Shown: piece after piece, positions 10,220 to 18,758 of the stretch
How positions within the stretch are numbered: position 1 is the stretch's first letter
How the letters are laid out: every line of letters begins with the position of its first letter
Origin: Aquimarina agarilytica ZC1
GTDB taxonomy: Bacteria; Bacteroidota; Bacteroidia; Flavobacteriales; Flavobacteriaceae
Direction of reading: 5' to 3'
Assembly: GCF_000255455.1 (NCBI RefSeq)
Contig: NZ_JH621253.1
Location: 69,498 to 133,497, forward strand
Length of the DNA: 64,000 nt
Position numbers and translations under genes: made by a program
Notes under the pieces: generated by a model
The model's input: only the letters and a program-made list of their open reading frames with translations
What the model was told of the DNA's origin: nothing
Database searches by the model: none

Positions 10220-10771
10220 ATGCCAGAAGTAGATTTATCAAATTATAATAATGTAATCACCAAAAAACAACAAATAGGACGTTTATTGTTTAAGTTGGTA
10301 TGGTTTTGTTTAGCTAGACCAATCCCTAGGCGAATGTTAAATCCATGGAAATTATTTTTATTACGTTTATTTGGAGCAAAATTACACAGAAAAGCTGTGG
10401 TCTATTCCTCTGCTAAAATATATATGCCATGGAATTTAGAAATGGATGAATATGCTTGTTTAGCACCAGAAGTAGATTGTTATAATGTGGCAAAAATAAG
10501 TATTGGTGCACATACTACAGTATCTCAAAAAACGTATTTATGTTCAGCATCTCATGATATTACAAAATCAAATAATCCCTTAATTATAGCTCCCATACTA
10601 ATTAAAGATCAAGTATGGATAGGTGCTTCAGTTTTTATAGGTATGGGTGTAGAAATTGGACAGGGAGCTGTTGTTGGTGCAACAGCATCTGTTTATAAAA
10701 ATGTAGAAGATTGGGTAATAGTAGGAGGAAACCCAGCTAAATTTATTAAAAAGAGAGAAATAAATGCATAA
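10220..10771 (+). CDS. WcaF-like acetyltransferase of exopolysaccharide synthesis
   Basis: A 183-residue protein with a hydrophobic, membrane-associating N-terminal half (LLFKLVWFCLARPIPRRM, about 23-40) and a C-terminal left-handed beta-helix (IKDQVWIGASVFIGMGVEIGQGAVVGA). It ends VGGNPAKFIKKR. The order of elements, including NPWKLFLLRLFGAKL and the histidine in CSASHDITK, follows the WcaF colanic-acid acetyltransferase group. It starts directly after the stop of the GT4 gene and overlaps the following glycosyltransferase by 8 bases. It is the second acyltransferase of the block, so the repeat unit may carry more than one acyl substituent. Confidence 0.83.
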   Translation: MPEVDLSNYNNVITKKQQIGRLLFKLVWFCLARPIPRRMLNPWKLFLLRLFGAKLHRKAVVYSSAKIYMPWNLEMDEYACLAPEVDCYNVAKISIGAHTTVSQKTYLCSASHDITKSNNPLIIAPILIKDQVWIGASVFIGMGVEIGQGAVVGATASVYKNVEDWVIVGGNPAKFIKKREINA

Positions 10772-11678
10772 TTTATCTTTAACAGCAATCATTTTAACCT
10801 ATAATGAAGAATTGCATTTGGGGAGGTGTTTAAATTCACTTTCAAAATTGTGTGAGGAGATAATTATTGTAGATTCTTATTCTAATGATAAAACAGAAGA
10901 AATTGCAAGAAAATTTGAAACACGTTTTTATCAACATGAATTTAAAAGTCAGGCAAATCAATTGAATTGGGCAAATGAAAATATTCCCATTAATACAGAA
11001 TGGGTGATTCGCGTAGATGCAGATGAGTATGTGACAAAGACTTTGCAGAATAAACTTACTAAGTTAAGTGAAGTATCAAATGATGTTAATGGAATTCGAG
11101 TTAATAGACTGATGTATTTTATGGATAAACCTCTAAGGAAAGGAGGGATGTATCCCATAAAACACCTTAGAATATGGAGAAATGGGAAAGCTTTTTGTGA
11201 ACAACGTTGGATGGATGAGCGTATGGTGTTAACTGAAGGGGAAACAATTGAATTAGAAGGAGATTTAATAGACCATAATTTAAATGGGCTAACTTGGTGG
11301 ACTCAAAAGCATAATAAGTATGCAACTCGTGAGGCAATTGATATTTTAGATAAGTTGTACAATTTTACAAATTCAAAAGTGTTAAAATCTAATTTTTTCG
11401 GAACATCAGAAGAAAGAAGAAGGTGGTTGAAAGAACGTTATTTGAAGTTACCTTTATTTGTTAGACCTTTTGTTTTTTGGAATATCCGTTATTTTATACA
11501 AGGAGGTTTTTTAGAAGGAAAAAGAGGTTTTATTTGGAATATATTGCAATGTTTTTGGTATCGCTATTTGGTGGATGCAAAAATATATGAGGCCTATTTT
11601 AAAGCAGGAAGAGAAAAAGAGGCATTGATAAAATATTTTAAAGATGAGTTTGGTTATGATGTAACTAAAATTAGTTAA
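10764..11678 (+). CDS. Glycosyltransferase family 2 (WaaE/KdtX-like)
   Basis: A 304-residue GT-A fold transferase. It begins SLTAIILTYNEELHLGRCLNSL, then EIIIVDSYSNDKT (about 32-44), and the metal-binding DxD-like element is WVIRVDADEYV at about 76-86. The pattern of early TYNEE plus VDSxSxDxT resembles WaaE-like beta-glucosyltransferases, which lack the typical long C-terminal domain. A hydrophobic stretch near 235-250 may contact the membrane. It overlaps the WcaF-like gene by 8 bases. Donor and acceptor are not predictable here. Confidence 0.85.
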   Translation: MHNLSLTAIILTYNEELHLGRCLNSLSKLCEEIIIVDSYSNDKTEEIARKFETRFYQHEFKSQANQLNWANENIPINTEWVIRVDADEYVTKTLQNKLTKLSEVSNDVNGIRVNRLMYFMDKPLRKGGMYPIKHLRIWRNGKAFCEQRWMDERMVLTEGETIELEGDLIDHNLNGLTWWTQKHNKYATREAIDILDKLYNFTNSKVLKSNFFGTSEERRRWLKERYLKLPLFVRPFVFWNIRYFIQGGFLEGKRGFIWNILQCFWYRYLVDAKIYEAYFKAGREKEALIKYFKDEFGYDVTKIS

Positions 11679-11734
11679 TATATAATGACAAAATTAAAAG
11701 TCAATTACTTAATATTGTATTAAAATAAATTTAT

Positions 11735-12493
11735 ATGAGGCTAAAATTAACAATAATAACAGCAACTTATAACAGTAGTCGTTTTATTGAAGATTGTATG
11801 AATTCTGTATTGTCGCAAGATTATGAGAATATCGAATACCTTATTATTGATGGTGCATCTACAGATGACACTTTATCTAAAGTGAAACTAGCTGCAGCAT
11901 TTAATCCTAAAATAAAAATTATTTCTGAAAAGGATAACGGAATTTATGATGCTCTAAATAAAGGAGTTCGTCATGCAACTGGAGATATCGTAGGTTTTGT
12001 ACATTCTGACGATTTTTTAGCATCAAAAAATATTTTTTCAAATATTATTGATGTATTTGAAAAGAAAGATGTTGATGGCGTTTATGGTGATTTAGACTAT
12101 GTAGATAAGGATAATGTTGATTCTGTAGTTAGGGTTTGGAAAAGTTGTGATTTTTACCCTTCATTACTTAAAAAAGGTTGGATGCCTGCGCACCCTACAT
12201 TATTTTTAAAAAAGCAAGTATATCGTAAACATGGTTCTTTTAATTTAAAATACAAAATAGCAGCAGATTATGATTTTATGGTACGTATTTTTAAAGATGA
12301 AACTTTAAAGTTTAAGTATGTGAATAAAGTGTTCACTAAAATGAGAATTGGTGGGGCATCAAATAGGAGCATAAAAAATATTATACACAAGACTAAAGAA
12401 GATTACTCTGTTATAAAAAGTAACAAAGCTGGAGGTTTGGATGGGATATTAAATAAAAATGTCTCTAAAATCAAACAATTTTTTATTAGATAG
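11735..12493 (+). CDS. Glycosyltransferase family 2 (WcaE-like)
   Basis: A 252-residue GT-A glycosyltransferase: LTIITATYNSSRFIEDCMNSVLSQ (broken here as LTIITATYNSS and DCMNSVLSQ) opens the fold, with IDGASTDDTL at about 38-47, EKDNGIYDALNKG at about 67-79, and the DxD-type element VHSDDFL at about 89-95. The motif SEKDNGIYDALNKGV is typical of the WcaE-type fucosyl/galactosyl-transferase set; given the GDP-fucose genes upstream, a fucosyltransferase role is possible but not shown. It starts with ATG 56 bases after the previous gene, the widest gap in this part of the operon. Confidence 0.83.
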   Translation: MRLKLTIITATYNSSRFIEDCMNSVLSQDYENIEYLIIDGASTDDTLSKVKLAAAFNPKIKIISEKDNGIYDALNKGVRHATGDIVGFVHSDDFLASKNIFSNIIDVFEKKDVDGVYGDLDYVDKDNVDSVVRVWKSCDFYPSLLKKGWMPAHPTLFLKKQVYRKHGSFNLKYKIAADYDFMVRIFKDETLKFKYVNKVFTKMRIGGASNRSIKNIIHKTKEDYSVIKSNKAGGLDGILNKNVSKIKQFFIR

Positions 12494-12516
12494 TCTACTT
12501 TGTTTTATTTTATTAT

Positions 12517-13695
12517 ATGTATTCTTTAAATCAGTTTATATTTGTCCAAAAATTATTTATTTTGAGTGACCATTACCTCTCGTTATTATTGCTTTTAATT
12601 GCTTCGTTTTTTGGGGTGATCTTTGTTATACCTGAAATTATAAGAGTTGTTTTAGGAAAAAAAATTTTTGATTCCCCAGGAGGGAGGAAAATACATGTAA
12701 ATCAAACCCCTAGTATGGGGGGTATAGGTGTTTTTTTTAGCTTTATATTATTAGCATTGTTTTGTGTAGATACCTCTGAAATAGAAGGTGTCAATTATTT
12801 TTATGTTTCAATTACCTTACTTTTTTTTACAGGTTTAAGGGACGATTTATTACCTATAGATTCTCTCAAAAAATTAGTATTGCAAATAGCAGCAGTTTTA
12901 TTAGTGGTTAGTTTATGCGATATCAAAATTGAATCTATGTATTCATTAGATTTTTTTGCATTGGGAAAGTTTTCTGAATGGTTTTCATATCCTTTAACAG
13001 TATTTGTTATTGTAATTTTGATAAATGCATTTAATTTGATTGATGGTATTGATGGTCTTGCAGGTTCCATCGCTACATTATTGTCTTTAGTTTTGGGAAT
13101 ATGGTTTAGTATAAATGGTTTTTGGAGTTATGCTTCCTTATGCTTTATTATGTTAGGAGCACTTTTAGGTTTTTTATATTACAATTGGTCCCCTGCAAAA
13201 ATATTTATGGGAGATACAGGTTCACTTATTATTGGTTTTTTCTGTACGGTAATGCTTATTGTTTTTTTGCAGTTAAATGCTGAAGCTCAATACCAAATAA
13301 ATAACTCAATTTCATTTACTACACTTTTGTTCATATACCCTATTTTTGATACAATTCGAGTAATAATTTTAAGAATGCGAAGAAAAAAATCACCTTTTTC
13401 TCCCGATAAAAGACATATTCACCTTTCGTTAAAACGTTTAGGTTTATCTCATAGACAAATTACACAATCAATTGTTTTAACTAGTCTTTTTTTATTGATA
13501 GGGCATTATATGTTAAGTACTATATTTAAAGTCAATGAAATAATATTAATAATATTAATTGTTTTAGTTTGTTTGTTGATTCATTTTGGATTAATGCAAC
13601 GCATACTAAAATACAAGAAGGATAAAAAGCAAATTGATATCAGTAAATTGTCAATAAGTAAAGTTCAAGTTGTATTAAAAAAGAGAGATAATTAA
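12517..13695 (+). CDS. WecA/MraY-family undecaprenyl-phosphate sugar-phosphate transferase
   Basis: Likely starts the repeat unit by moving a HexNAc-1-phosphate from a UDP donor to undecaprenyl phosphate in the inner membrane. The 392-residue protein has about 10-11 membrane segments and the family motifs: GGRKIHVNQTPSMGGIGVFF at about 52-71, FTGLRDDLLP at about 105-114 (the DD metal/substrate site), NAFNLIDGIDGLAG at about 169-182, KIFMGDTGS at about 228-236, and the basic loop SPFSPDKRHIHLSLKRLGLSHRQ. The HIH element is characteristic of WecA/TagO rather than MraY. It is placed just before the export genes. Confidence 0.9.
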   Translation: MYSLNQFIFVQKLFILSDHYLSLLLLLIASFFGVIFVIPEIIRVVLGKKIFDSPGGRKIHVNQTPSMGGIGVFFSFILLALFCVDTSEIEGVNYFYVSITLLFFTGLRDDLLPIDSLKKLVLQIAAVLLVVSLCDIKIESMYSLDFFALGKFSEWFSYPLTVFVIVILINAFNLIDGIDGLAGSIATLLSLVLGIWFSINGFWSYASLCFIMLGALLGFLYYNWSPAKIFMGDTGSLIIGFFCTVMLIVFLQLNAEAQYQINNSISFTTLLFIYPIFDTIRVIILRMRRKKSPFSPDKRHIHLSLKRLGLSHRQITQSIVLTSLFLLIGHYMLSTIFKVNEIILIILIVLVCLLIHFGLMQRILKYKKDKKQIDISKLSISKVQVVLKKRDN

Positions 13696-14463
13696 ATGAA
13701 AAAAATTAATATAACTATTGTTTTTGTGTTGTTATTATGTTCTTGTGCATCCAAAAAAGATATTCTTTATTTTCAGAATCTTTCCGATTATTCAAGTAAA
13801 CCGGATACTTCAAAAAATGTAGTAATTATAAAAAAAAATGATAAGTTAGCTATATTGGTTTCATCAGAAGATGAAAGAGCAGTTATCCCATTTAATGGAG
13901 TGGCTAACAATAAAACGAGCAGTTTAGAGGTGAGAAGTAATCAGATAATAGAGCCAGAATATATTGTAAATGAAGAAGGATTTATTGTTTTTCCTATTTT
14001 AGGCAAGTTAAAAGTAGCTAACAAAACAAAGTCAGAAGTGGTTGATTTATTGGAAAGTAAATTATCAGCTTATATAAAACAACCCGAAGTTAGTTTAAGA
14101 ATAAGTAATTTTAAAATTTCTGTACTAGGTGAGGTAAACCAACCTGGCTTGTATCCAATTGATGGAAATCGTTTAACAATTTTAGAGGCTCTAAGTTTAG
14201 CAGGTGACATGACTATAAAAGGTAAGCGAGATGATGTGTTGTTGATTAGAGAAGAAAATGGTAAAACTATTTATAATTCGATTGATTTCACAAAAGGGGA
14301 TTTGTTTTATTCTCCTTATTACTACCTGCAACAGAATGATGTGATAGTAGTATCGCCCAATAATGCACAAATTCAGCAATCAAAAAATACGATAAAGAAT
14401 ATTTCTTCGATTAGTGGGATATTGAGTTTGATTGTTTCAGTTGCAGCTATATTAACAAGATAA
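13696..14463 (+). CDS. Wza-like polysaccharide export lipoprotein
   Basis: Outer-membrane export component. The 255-residue protein has a lipoprotein signal peptide ending LLLCSC (lipidated Cys near residue 16). A poly_export domain follows, with KKNDKLAILVSSEDE at about 47-61 and EYIVNEEGFIVFPILGKLKVANK (two parts, EYIVNEEG and FPILGKL) at about 90-112, then one SLBB domain (FKISVLGEVNQPGLYPI, about 139-155). It ends in a hydrophobic helix (SGILSLIVSVAAIL), as is usual for Bacteroidota homologues. It is shorter than E. coli Wza (379 residues). Its ATG directly follows the WecA-like stop, and the Wzc gene follows after one base. Confidence 0.9.
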   Translation: MKKINITIVFVLLLCSCASKKDILYFQNLSDYSSKPDTSKNVVIIKKNDKLAILVSSEDERAVIPFNGVANNKTSSLEVRSNQIIEPEYIVNEEGFIVFPILGKLKVANKTKSEVVDLLESKLSAYIKQPEVSLRISNFKISVLGEVNQPGLYPIDGNRLTILEALSLAGDMTIKGKRDDVLLIREENGKTIYNSIDFTKGDLFYSPYYYLQQNDVIVVSPNNAQIQQSKNTIKNISSISGILSLIVSVAAILTR

Positions 14464-14464
14464 G

Positions 14465-16819
14465 ATGGAAGGTAATTATATAGAAAAGCAGAATAGCGCT
14501 CTATTGTTTAAAAAGAAAATTGATTTGTATTTTTCAAAATGGAAATGGTTCTTTCTATCTTTAATCATAGCTTTGTTTTGTTCGTTTTTATATTTAAAAT
14601 GTGCTACTTTAGTTTATAAAACTAATGCTAAAATCTTAATTAAAGATCCTAGTAGTTCTGGGAGTTTGTCCGAATTTGCTGCGTTTTCAGATATTTCACC
14701 ACTACCAATTTCTAATAATGTAATAGCAGATGAATTAGATATATTTAAATCAAAAAAATTAATATCTGAAGTTGTTAAAAAATATAACCTTAATGTAGAG
14801 CAATTTAAAGAAGAAAAATTTAGGGCAATTGATATTTATGGCAATAGCCCATATTATTTTAGTTTTCTTAAAGAAAAGAAAGCTCAAGGTGTACAAGTAA
14901 CGTTTAATATAGTATCGCCTACATCTTATGAATTAATTACGGAAAAAGGCAAAATATTCAAAGGAGCTTTTGGAATCCCTATGCAGTTTAATAATGGAGA
15001 GTTATTAATTGATAAAAATAAAAATTATAAAGGAGAAAGTAATAATGAGTCTATTTTCTTAAAAATTCATTCTATTCCAAATTATGCTTCTAAAATTCAA
15101 AAAGATGTTACGGTAAATTTAAAAGATAAGGGAAGTAGTGTTGTGGTTTTATCTATGCGAAATACTAATGGTAAAAAAGCAGAAGATATATTAAATGGAT
15201 TAATTAAAGAGTATAATTTTCAGGCTATTGAAGAGCAAAATTTGGTAGCCAAAAACACATCAGATTTTATAGCAGAAAGGCTTCAAATTATAAAAAACGA
15301 ATTAGATGTCGTTGAGGTCAATAAAGTTTCATTCAAAAAAGGGAATAATTTAACCGATATAGCTTCTGAAGCAAAGCTATTTATAGATCAGTCTGGAGAA
15401 TCGCAAGGCAAACTTTTTAATGTTGAAATTCAGCTAGAATTGATTGAAGCTATGATAGTCTACTTGAAGGACAAAAATCGAGATTCAGATTTATTACCAG
15501 CAAATATAGGTATTGAAAATTCAGAGTTAAATGAATTAATGGGGAAGTATAATCAAATGATTTTTGAAAAAAACTCCATGCTTAAGTCATCAACAGAATT
15601 AAATCCATATGTTGTAAAATTGAGTAACGAAATTGAAAATCAAAAGAAAATTTTATTGGAATCTTTGAGAAGCCAAAAAAATAATCAATTGATTGTAAAA
15701 AAAGATATTAAAAAGCTGAATAATAAAATTAAGGGTAAAATTGCATCAATTCCTCAACAAGAGAAAGATTACAGGGTAATTGAAAGGCAGCAAAATGTAA
15801 AAGAAGCGTTATATTTATTTTTATTACAAAAAAGGGAAGAAACATCGCTTTCTATGGCGCGAACACTTCCTAAAGCTAAAATTATAGAAGCTGCAGATAC
15901 TTCAACAATACCAGTGGCCCCAAGTAAAAAAAATATTATTTTGTTAGGATTAATTTTAGGTTTATTTATTCCCTATGGAATTATATATGCTAAGAATTTC
16001 TTTGATACTAAAATTGAAGATAAACTTGAATTGGAAACCGCATTAAAAAATATTCCAATATTAGGAGAATTACCTCGTATTAAAAATGATGGGTTAGGAG
16101 TAATAACAAAGAATGATCGTTCTATTCTGGGGGAATCATTTAGAGTTTTACGCTCAAACTTGAATTATTTTTTAAAAATAAAAAAGAAGGATAACAAAGC
16201 ATTAAAAATCTTTATTACTTCAACAATTAAAGGAGAAGGAAAAACATTTGTAGCGTACAACACTGCATTATCTATTATAGAGGCTTCAAAAAAAGTATTA
16301 GTGATAGGAGCAGATATAAGAAACCCTCAAATGCATAGGTATTTAGATGTTAATCGAAAGATTTCGGGATTATCCGAATTTTTATATGATGATGAAGTTG
16401 AAATTGAAGACATCTTAAATTCAGTACAAATTAACGAAAGTAATATTGATTTTATTTTATCCGGGAGTATACCTCCAAACCCATCAGAATTACTAATGAA
16501 TGGTAGATTTGAAAAGTTAGTAAATGAATTAGAAAGTGTGTATGATTATATTTTAATTGATACAGCACCTACCATGTTGGTAGCAGATACCTTATCAATA
16601 TGTGAATTAGCAGATGTGATGATGTACGTAGTGAGAGCTGGTTTTACCGATAAAAACCTTATAGGTTATATAAATAAACTAAATACAGAAGGAAAAATAA
16701 ATAATGTAGCTTTAGTGTTGAATGATGTAAAAGAAAGTAACATCGGTTATGGCTACAGTTATGGTTATGGGGAATCATCAAAAAAATCAATTTTTCATAA
16801 AATTATAAATAAAGCTTAA
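14465..16819 (+). CDS. Wzc-like polysaccharide co-polymerase / BY-kinase
   Basis: Inner-membrane tyrosine autokinase that controls polymerisation and export together with the Wza-like protein. The 784 residues comprise a Wzz domain with a first membrane helix (WFFLSLIIALFCSFLYL, about 29-45), a long periplasmic coiled-coil part (about 230-445), a second helix near 493-510 (NIILLGLILGLFIPYGI), and a cytoplasmic kinase. The Walker A is STIKGEGKTF at about 585, Walker A' VLVIGADIRNPQ at about 612, and Walker B YILIDTAPT at about 695. The C-terminus NIGYGYSYGYGES supplies the tyrosine cluster for autophosphorylation. It is the last gene of the block, followed by a strong terminator. Confidence 0.93.
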   Translation: MEGNYIEKQNSALLFKKKIDLYFSKWKWFFLSLIIALFCSFLYLKCATLVYKTNAKILIKDPSSSGSLSEFAAFSDISPLPISNNVIADELDIFKSKKLISEVVKKYNLNVEQFKEEKFRAIDIYGNSPYYFSFLKEKKAQGVQVTFNIVSPTSYELITEKGKIFKGAFGIPMQFNNGELLIDKNKNYKGESNNESIFLKIHSIPNYASKIQKDVTVNLKDKGSSVVVLSMRNTNGKKAEDILNGLIKEYNFQAIEEQNLVAKNTSDFIAERLQIIKNELDVVEVNKVSFKKGNNLTDIASEAKLFIDQSGESQGKLFNVEIQLELIEAMIVYLKDKNRDSDLLPANIGIENSELNELMGKYNQMIFEKNSMLKSSTELNPYVVKLSNEIENQKKILLESLRSQKNNQLIVKKDIKKLNNKIKGKIASIPQQEKDYRVIERQQNVKEALYLFLLQKREETSLSMARTLPKAKIIEAADTSTIPVAPSKKNIILLGLILGLFIPYGIIYAKNFFDTKIEDKLELETALKNIPILGELPRIKNDGLGVITKNDRSILGESFRVLRSNLNYFLKIKKKDNKALKIFITSTIKGEGKTFVAYNTALSIIEASKKVLVIGADIRNPQMHRYLDVNRKISGLSEFLYDDEVEIEDILNSVQINESNIDFILSGSIPPNPSELLMNGRFEKLVNELESVYDYILIDTAPTMLVADTLSICELADVMMYVVRAGFTDKNLIGYINKLNTEGKINNVALVLNDVKESNIGYGYSYGYGESSKKSIFHKIINKA

Positions 16820-16835
16820 TTTTATTTAGGCATTT

Positions 16836-16874
16836 AAAAAAGGCTTTTGGAAAATGATTCAAAAGCCTTTTTTT
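16836..16874 (+). terminator. Rho-independent terminator closing the exopolysaccharide block
   Basis: AAAAAAGGCTTTTG (16836-16849) pairs with CAAAAGCCTTTTTT (from 16860) in a perfect stem with a loop of about ten bases, and the descending arm runs into seven T. It lies 17 bases after the Wzc stop. Confidence 0.88.
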
Positions 16875-16888
16875 GTTATGCTAATTCG

Positions 16889-16896
16889 TATTTTTG
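16889..16896 (+). promoter_or_regulatory. Possible -7 element of the argF' promoter
   Basis: TATTTTTG matches the Bacteroidota -7 consensus TAnnTTTG. It sits between the terminator of the previous block and the argF' ATG at 16915, where a promoter is needed. The upstream TTTG (16872-16875) is closer (13 bases) than the usual 19 or so, so the match is partial. Confidence 0.35.
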
Positions 16897-16914
16897 AATT
16901 TCAAAAAAAGAAAA

Positions 16915-17871
16915 ATGAATTATTTCGATATAAATGATATTGATAATTTATCAACTTGGATAAATGAAGCGATAGCATTAAAAGCAAAGCCGCTAGCTCA
17001 TAAATTATTAGGTCAAGATAAAACGATTTGTTTGTTGTTTTTTAATAATAGTTTACGAACACGCCTTAGTACACAAAAAGCGGCCATGAATTTAGGAATG
17101 AATGTAATGGTCATGAATTTTGGTGCCGAAGGATGGCAATTAGAATATGGTGATGGAGAAGTTATGGACCAAGGGAAATCGGAACATGTTATTGAGGCTG
17201 CTCAAGTAGTTTCTCAATATTGTGATATAGTTGCTATACGTGCCTTTGCAAAGTTTGAAAATAAAAAAGATGACTATCAAGAACAAGTATTGAATGCATT
17301 TATGAAATATGCTTCGGTACCCGTATTAAATATGGAAAGTGCTATTGGTCATCCATTACAAGCCTTGACTGATATGATTACCATAACAGAACATAATAAT
17401 AAAACAAAACCGAAAGTGGTATTAAGTTGGGCACCACACCCCAGAGCTTTACCACAAGCTGTAGCAAATAGTTTTGCACAATATGCTAATGCTTCTGATT
17501 TTGATTTTGTGATTACTCATCCAGAAGGTTATGAACTAGATCCTCAATTTGTAGGGAAAGCTACGGTGACCAATAATCAAGAAGAAGCATTTAAAGATGC
17601 CGATTTTATTTATGTAAAAAATTGGAGCCCATTTTCTGATGAAAACTATGGAAAGGTAATTAACACTGATCCTAATTGGCGAATTACATCAGAAAAAATG
17701 GCAATGACTAATAATGCAAAATTTATGCATTGTTTGCCTGTGCGGAGGAACGTTATAGTCGATGATGCTGTTATTGATAGTGAGCATTCATTAGTTATTA
17801 AACAAGCTAATAATAGAACATTTGCGGCTCAAATTGCCATTAAAAAAATATTAGAATCGATTGATAATTAA
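16915..17871 (+). CDS. argF': N-succinylornithine carbamoyltransferase (ArgF')
   Basis: Transfers the carbamoyl group to acylated ornithine in the Bacteroidota variant of arginine synthesis. I choose the ATG at 16915 (318 residues) because the upstream extension to 16894 needs a TTG and overlaps the likely -7 element. The carbamoyl-phosphate loop is SLRTRLS at about 46-52, and HPLQALTDM, WAPHPRALPQAVANSF, THPEGYELDPQF and MHCLPVRRN match the Bacteroides fragilis enzyme closely. In MDQGKSEH the residue at about 89 is Ser, aligned (from memory) with Pro90 of the succinyl enzyme and Glu92 of the acetyl enzyme of Xanthomonas. A non-acidic residue there is reported to favour succinylornithine. Confidence 0.9.
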   Translation: MNYFDINDIDNLSTWINEAIALKAKPLAHKLLGQDKTICLLFFNNSLRTRLSTQKAAMNLGMNVMVMNFGAEGWQLEYGDGEVMDQGKSEHVIEAAQVVSQYCDIVAIRAFAKFENKKDDYQEQVLNAFMKYASVPVLNMESAIGHPLQALTDMITITEHNNKTKPKVVLSWAPHPRALPQAVANSFAQYANASDFDFVITHPEGYELDPQFVGKATVTNNQEEAFKDADFIYVKNWSPFSDENYGKVINTDPNWRITSEKMAMTNNAKFMHCLPVRRNVIVDDAVIDSEHSLVIKQANNRTFAAQIAIKKILESIDN

Positions 17872-17902
17872 TTTGCAATCAAATCATAATTTTTTATTAT
17901 TA

Positions 17903-17951
17903 GCCAAAAGCCAAAAGCCAAAAGCCAAAAGCCAACAACCAACAACTAAAA
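17903..17951 (+). repeat. Heptad tandem repeat in the argF'-argB gap (GC phase 7)
   Basis: Units of exactly 7 bases: GCCAAAA four times (17903-17930), then GCCAACA, ACCAACA and ACTAAAA, ending three bases before the argB ATG. An isolated GC at 17875 is in the same phase. It belongs to the same family as the two-armed arrays at 19845-19926 and 52005-52099, but only one arm is clear here. Confidence 0.8.
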
Positions 17952-17953
17952 AA

Positions 17954-18733
17954 ATGGAAAAGCTATTAGTAGCCAAAATAGGAGGGAACATAGTTGATAA
18001 TGAAGATGCATTGCAAAATTTTTTAAAAGATTTTGCGGCTATAGATCAACCAAAAATTTTAGTACACGGTGGAGGGAAAATAGCAACACGTATTGCCGAA
18101 AAATTAGGAGTACAAACTCAGATGATTAATGGTAGGCGTATCACTTCTAAAGAAAATTTGGATATTGTTGTACAGCTCTATGCTGGCTTAATAAATAAAA
18201 ATATAGTGGCAGCATTACAGGCTACAGCATATTGTAATGCCATTGGATTTACTGGAGCAGATGCAAATGTTATAAAAGCAGTAAAACGCCCCGTTAAAGA
18301 TATTGATTATGGTTTTGTAGGTGACGTAACCGAGGTAAATGAAGATCGTATACATCAATTTATAGCTAATGGGCTAACACCAGTTTTTTGCGCGATTACT
18401 CATGATGCAAATGGACAGTTATTTAATACTAATGCCGATACCATAGCCTCTCAGATAGCAGTGGCTTTAAGTAGTTATTATGAGGTGTCATTGTATTATT
18501 GCTTTGAATTAAAAGGAGTGTTGACAGATATAAAGGATAAAGATTCGGTAATAGAAAAAATAGATACAGAGGAATATTCCAAATTAAAAGCACAAGGTGT
18601 TATAGCAGATGGCATGCTTCCTAAAATGAAAAATTGTTTTGATGCATTGGAAAAAGGAGTAGCAGAGGTACACATTGCAAATGCAGAATTTGTAAACAAT
18701 CAAGATGTAGTACATACCACATTAGTGCTGTAA
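17954..18733 (+). CDS. argB: Acetylglutamate kinase (N-acyl-glutamate kinase)
   Basis: Phosphorylates N-acylglutamate (probably N-succinylglutamate if ArgF' is the succinyl type) in arginine synthesis. With the ATG at 17954 the protein has 259 residues and begins KLLVAKIGGNIVDN, the amino-acid-kinase phosphate loop. ILVHGGGKIATRIAEKLG at about 36-53 and MINGRRITSKENLDIVV at about 57-73 (substrate binding) follow, and INADT-like FNTNADTIASQIAVAL plus ADGMLPKMKNC are ArgB signatures. The frame stays open upstream through the heptad repeat to 17861, but that part encodes only low-complexity QKPKAKSQ and is not a credible N-terminus. Confidence 0.9.
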   Translation: MEKLLVAKIGGNIVDNEDALQNFLKDFAAIDQPKILVHGGGKIATRIAEKLGVQTQMINGRRITSKENLDIVVQLYAGLINKNIVAALQATAYCNAIGFTGADANVIKAVKRPVKDIDYGFVGDVTEVNEDRIHQFIANGLTPVFCAITHDANGQLFNTNADTIASQIAVALSSYYEVSLYYCFELKGVLTDIKDKDSVIEKIDTEEYSKLKAQGVIADGMLPKMKNCFDALEKGVAEVHIANAEFVNNQDVVHTTLVL

Positions 18734-18758
18734 TAAGTATAGAATAAGGAATCAAGTA

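Noticed and set aside
17861-17953. N-terminal extension of ArgB
   Set aside because: It runs through the heptad repeat and encodes only KPKAKSQQ-type low-complexity residues; the kinase fold begins right at the ATG at 17954.
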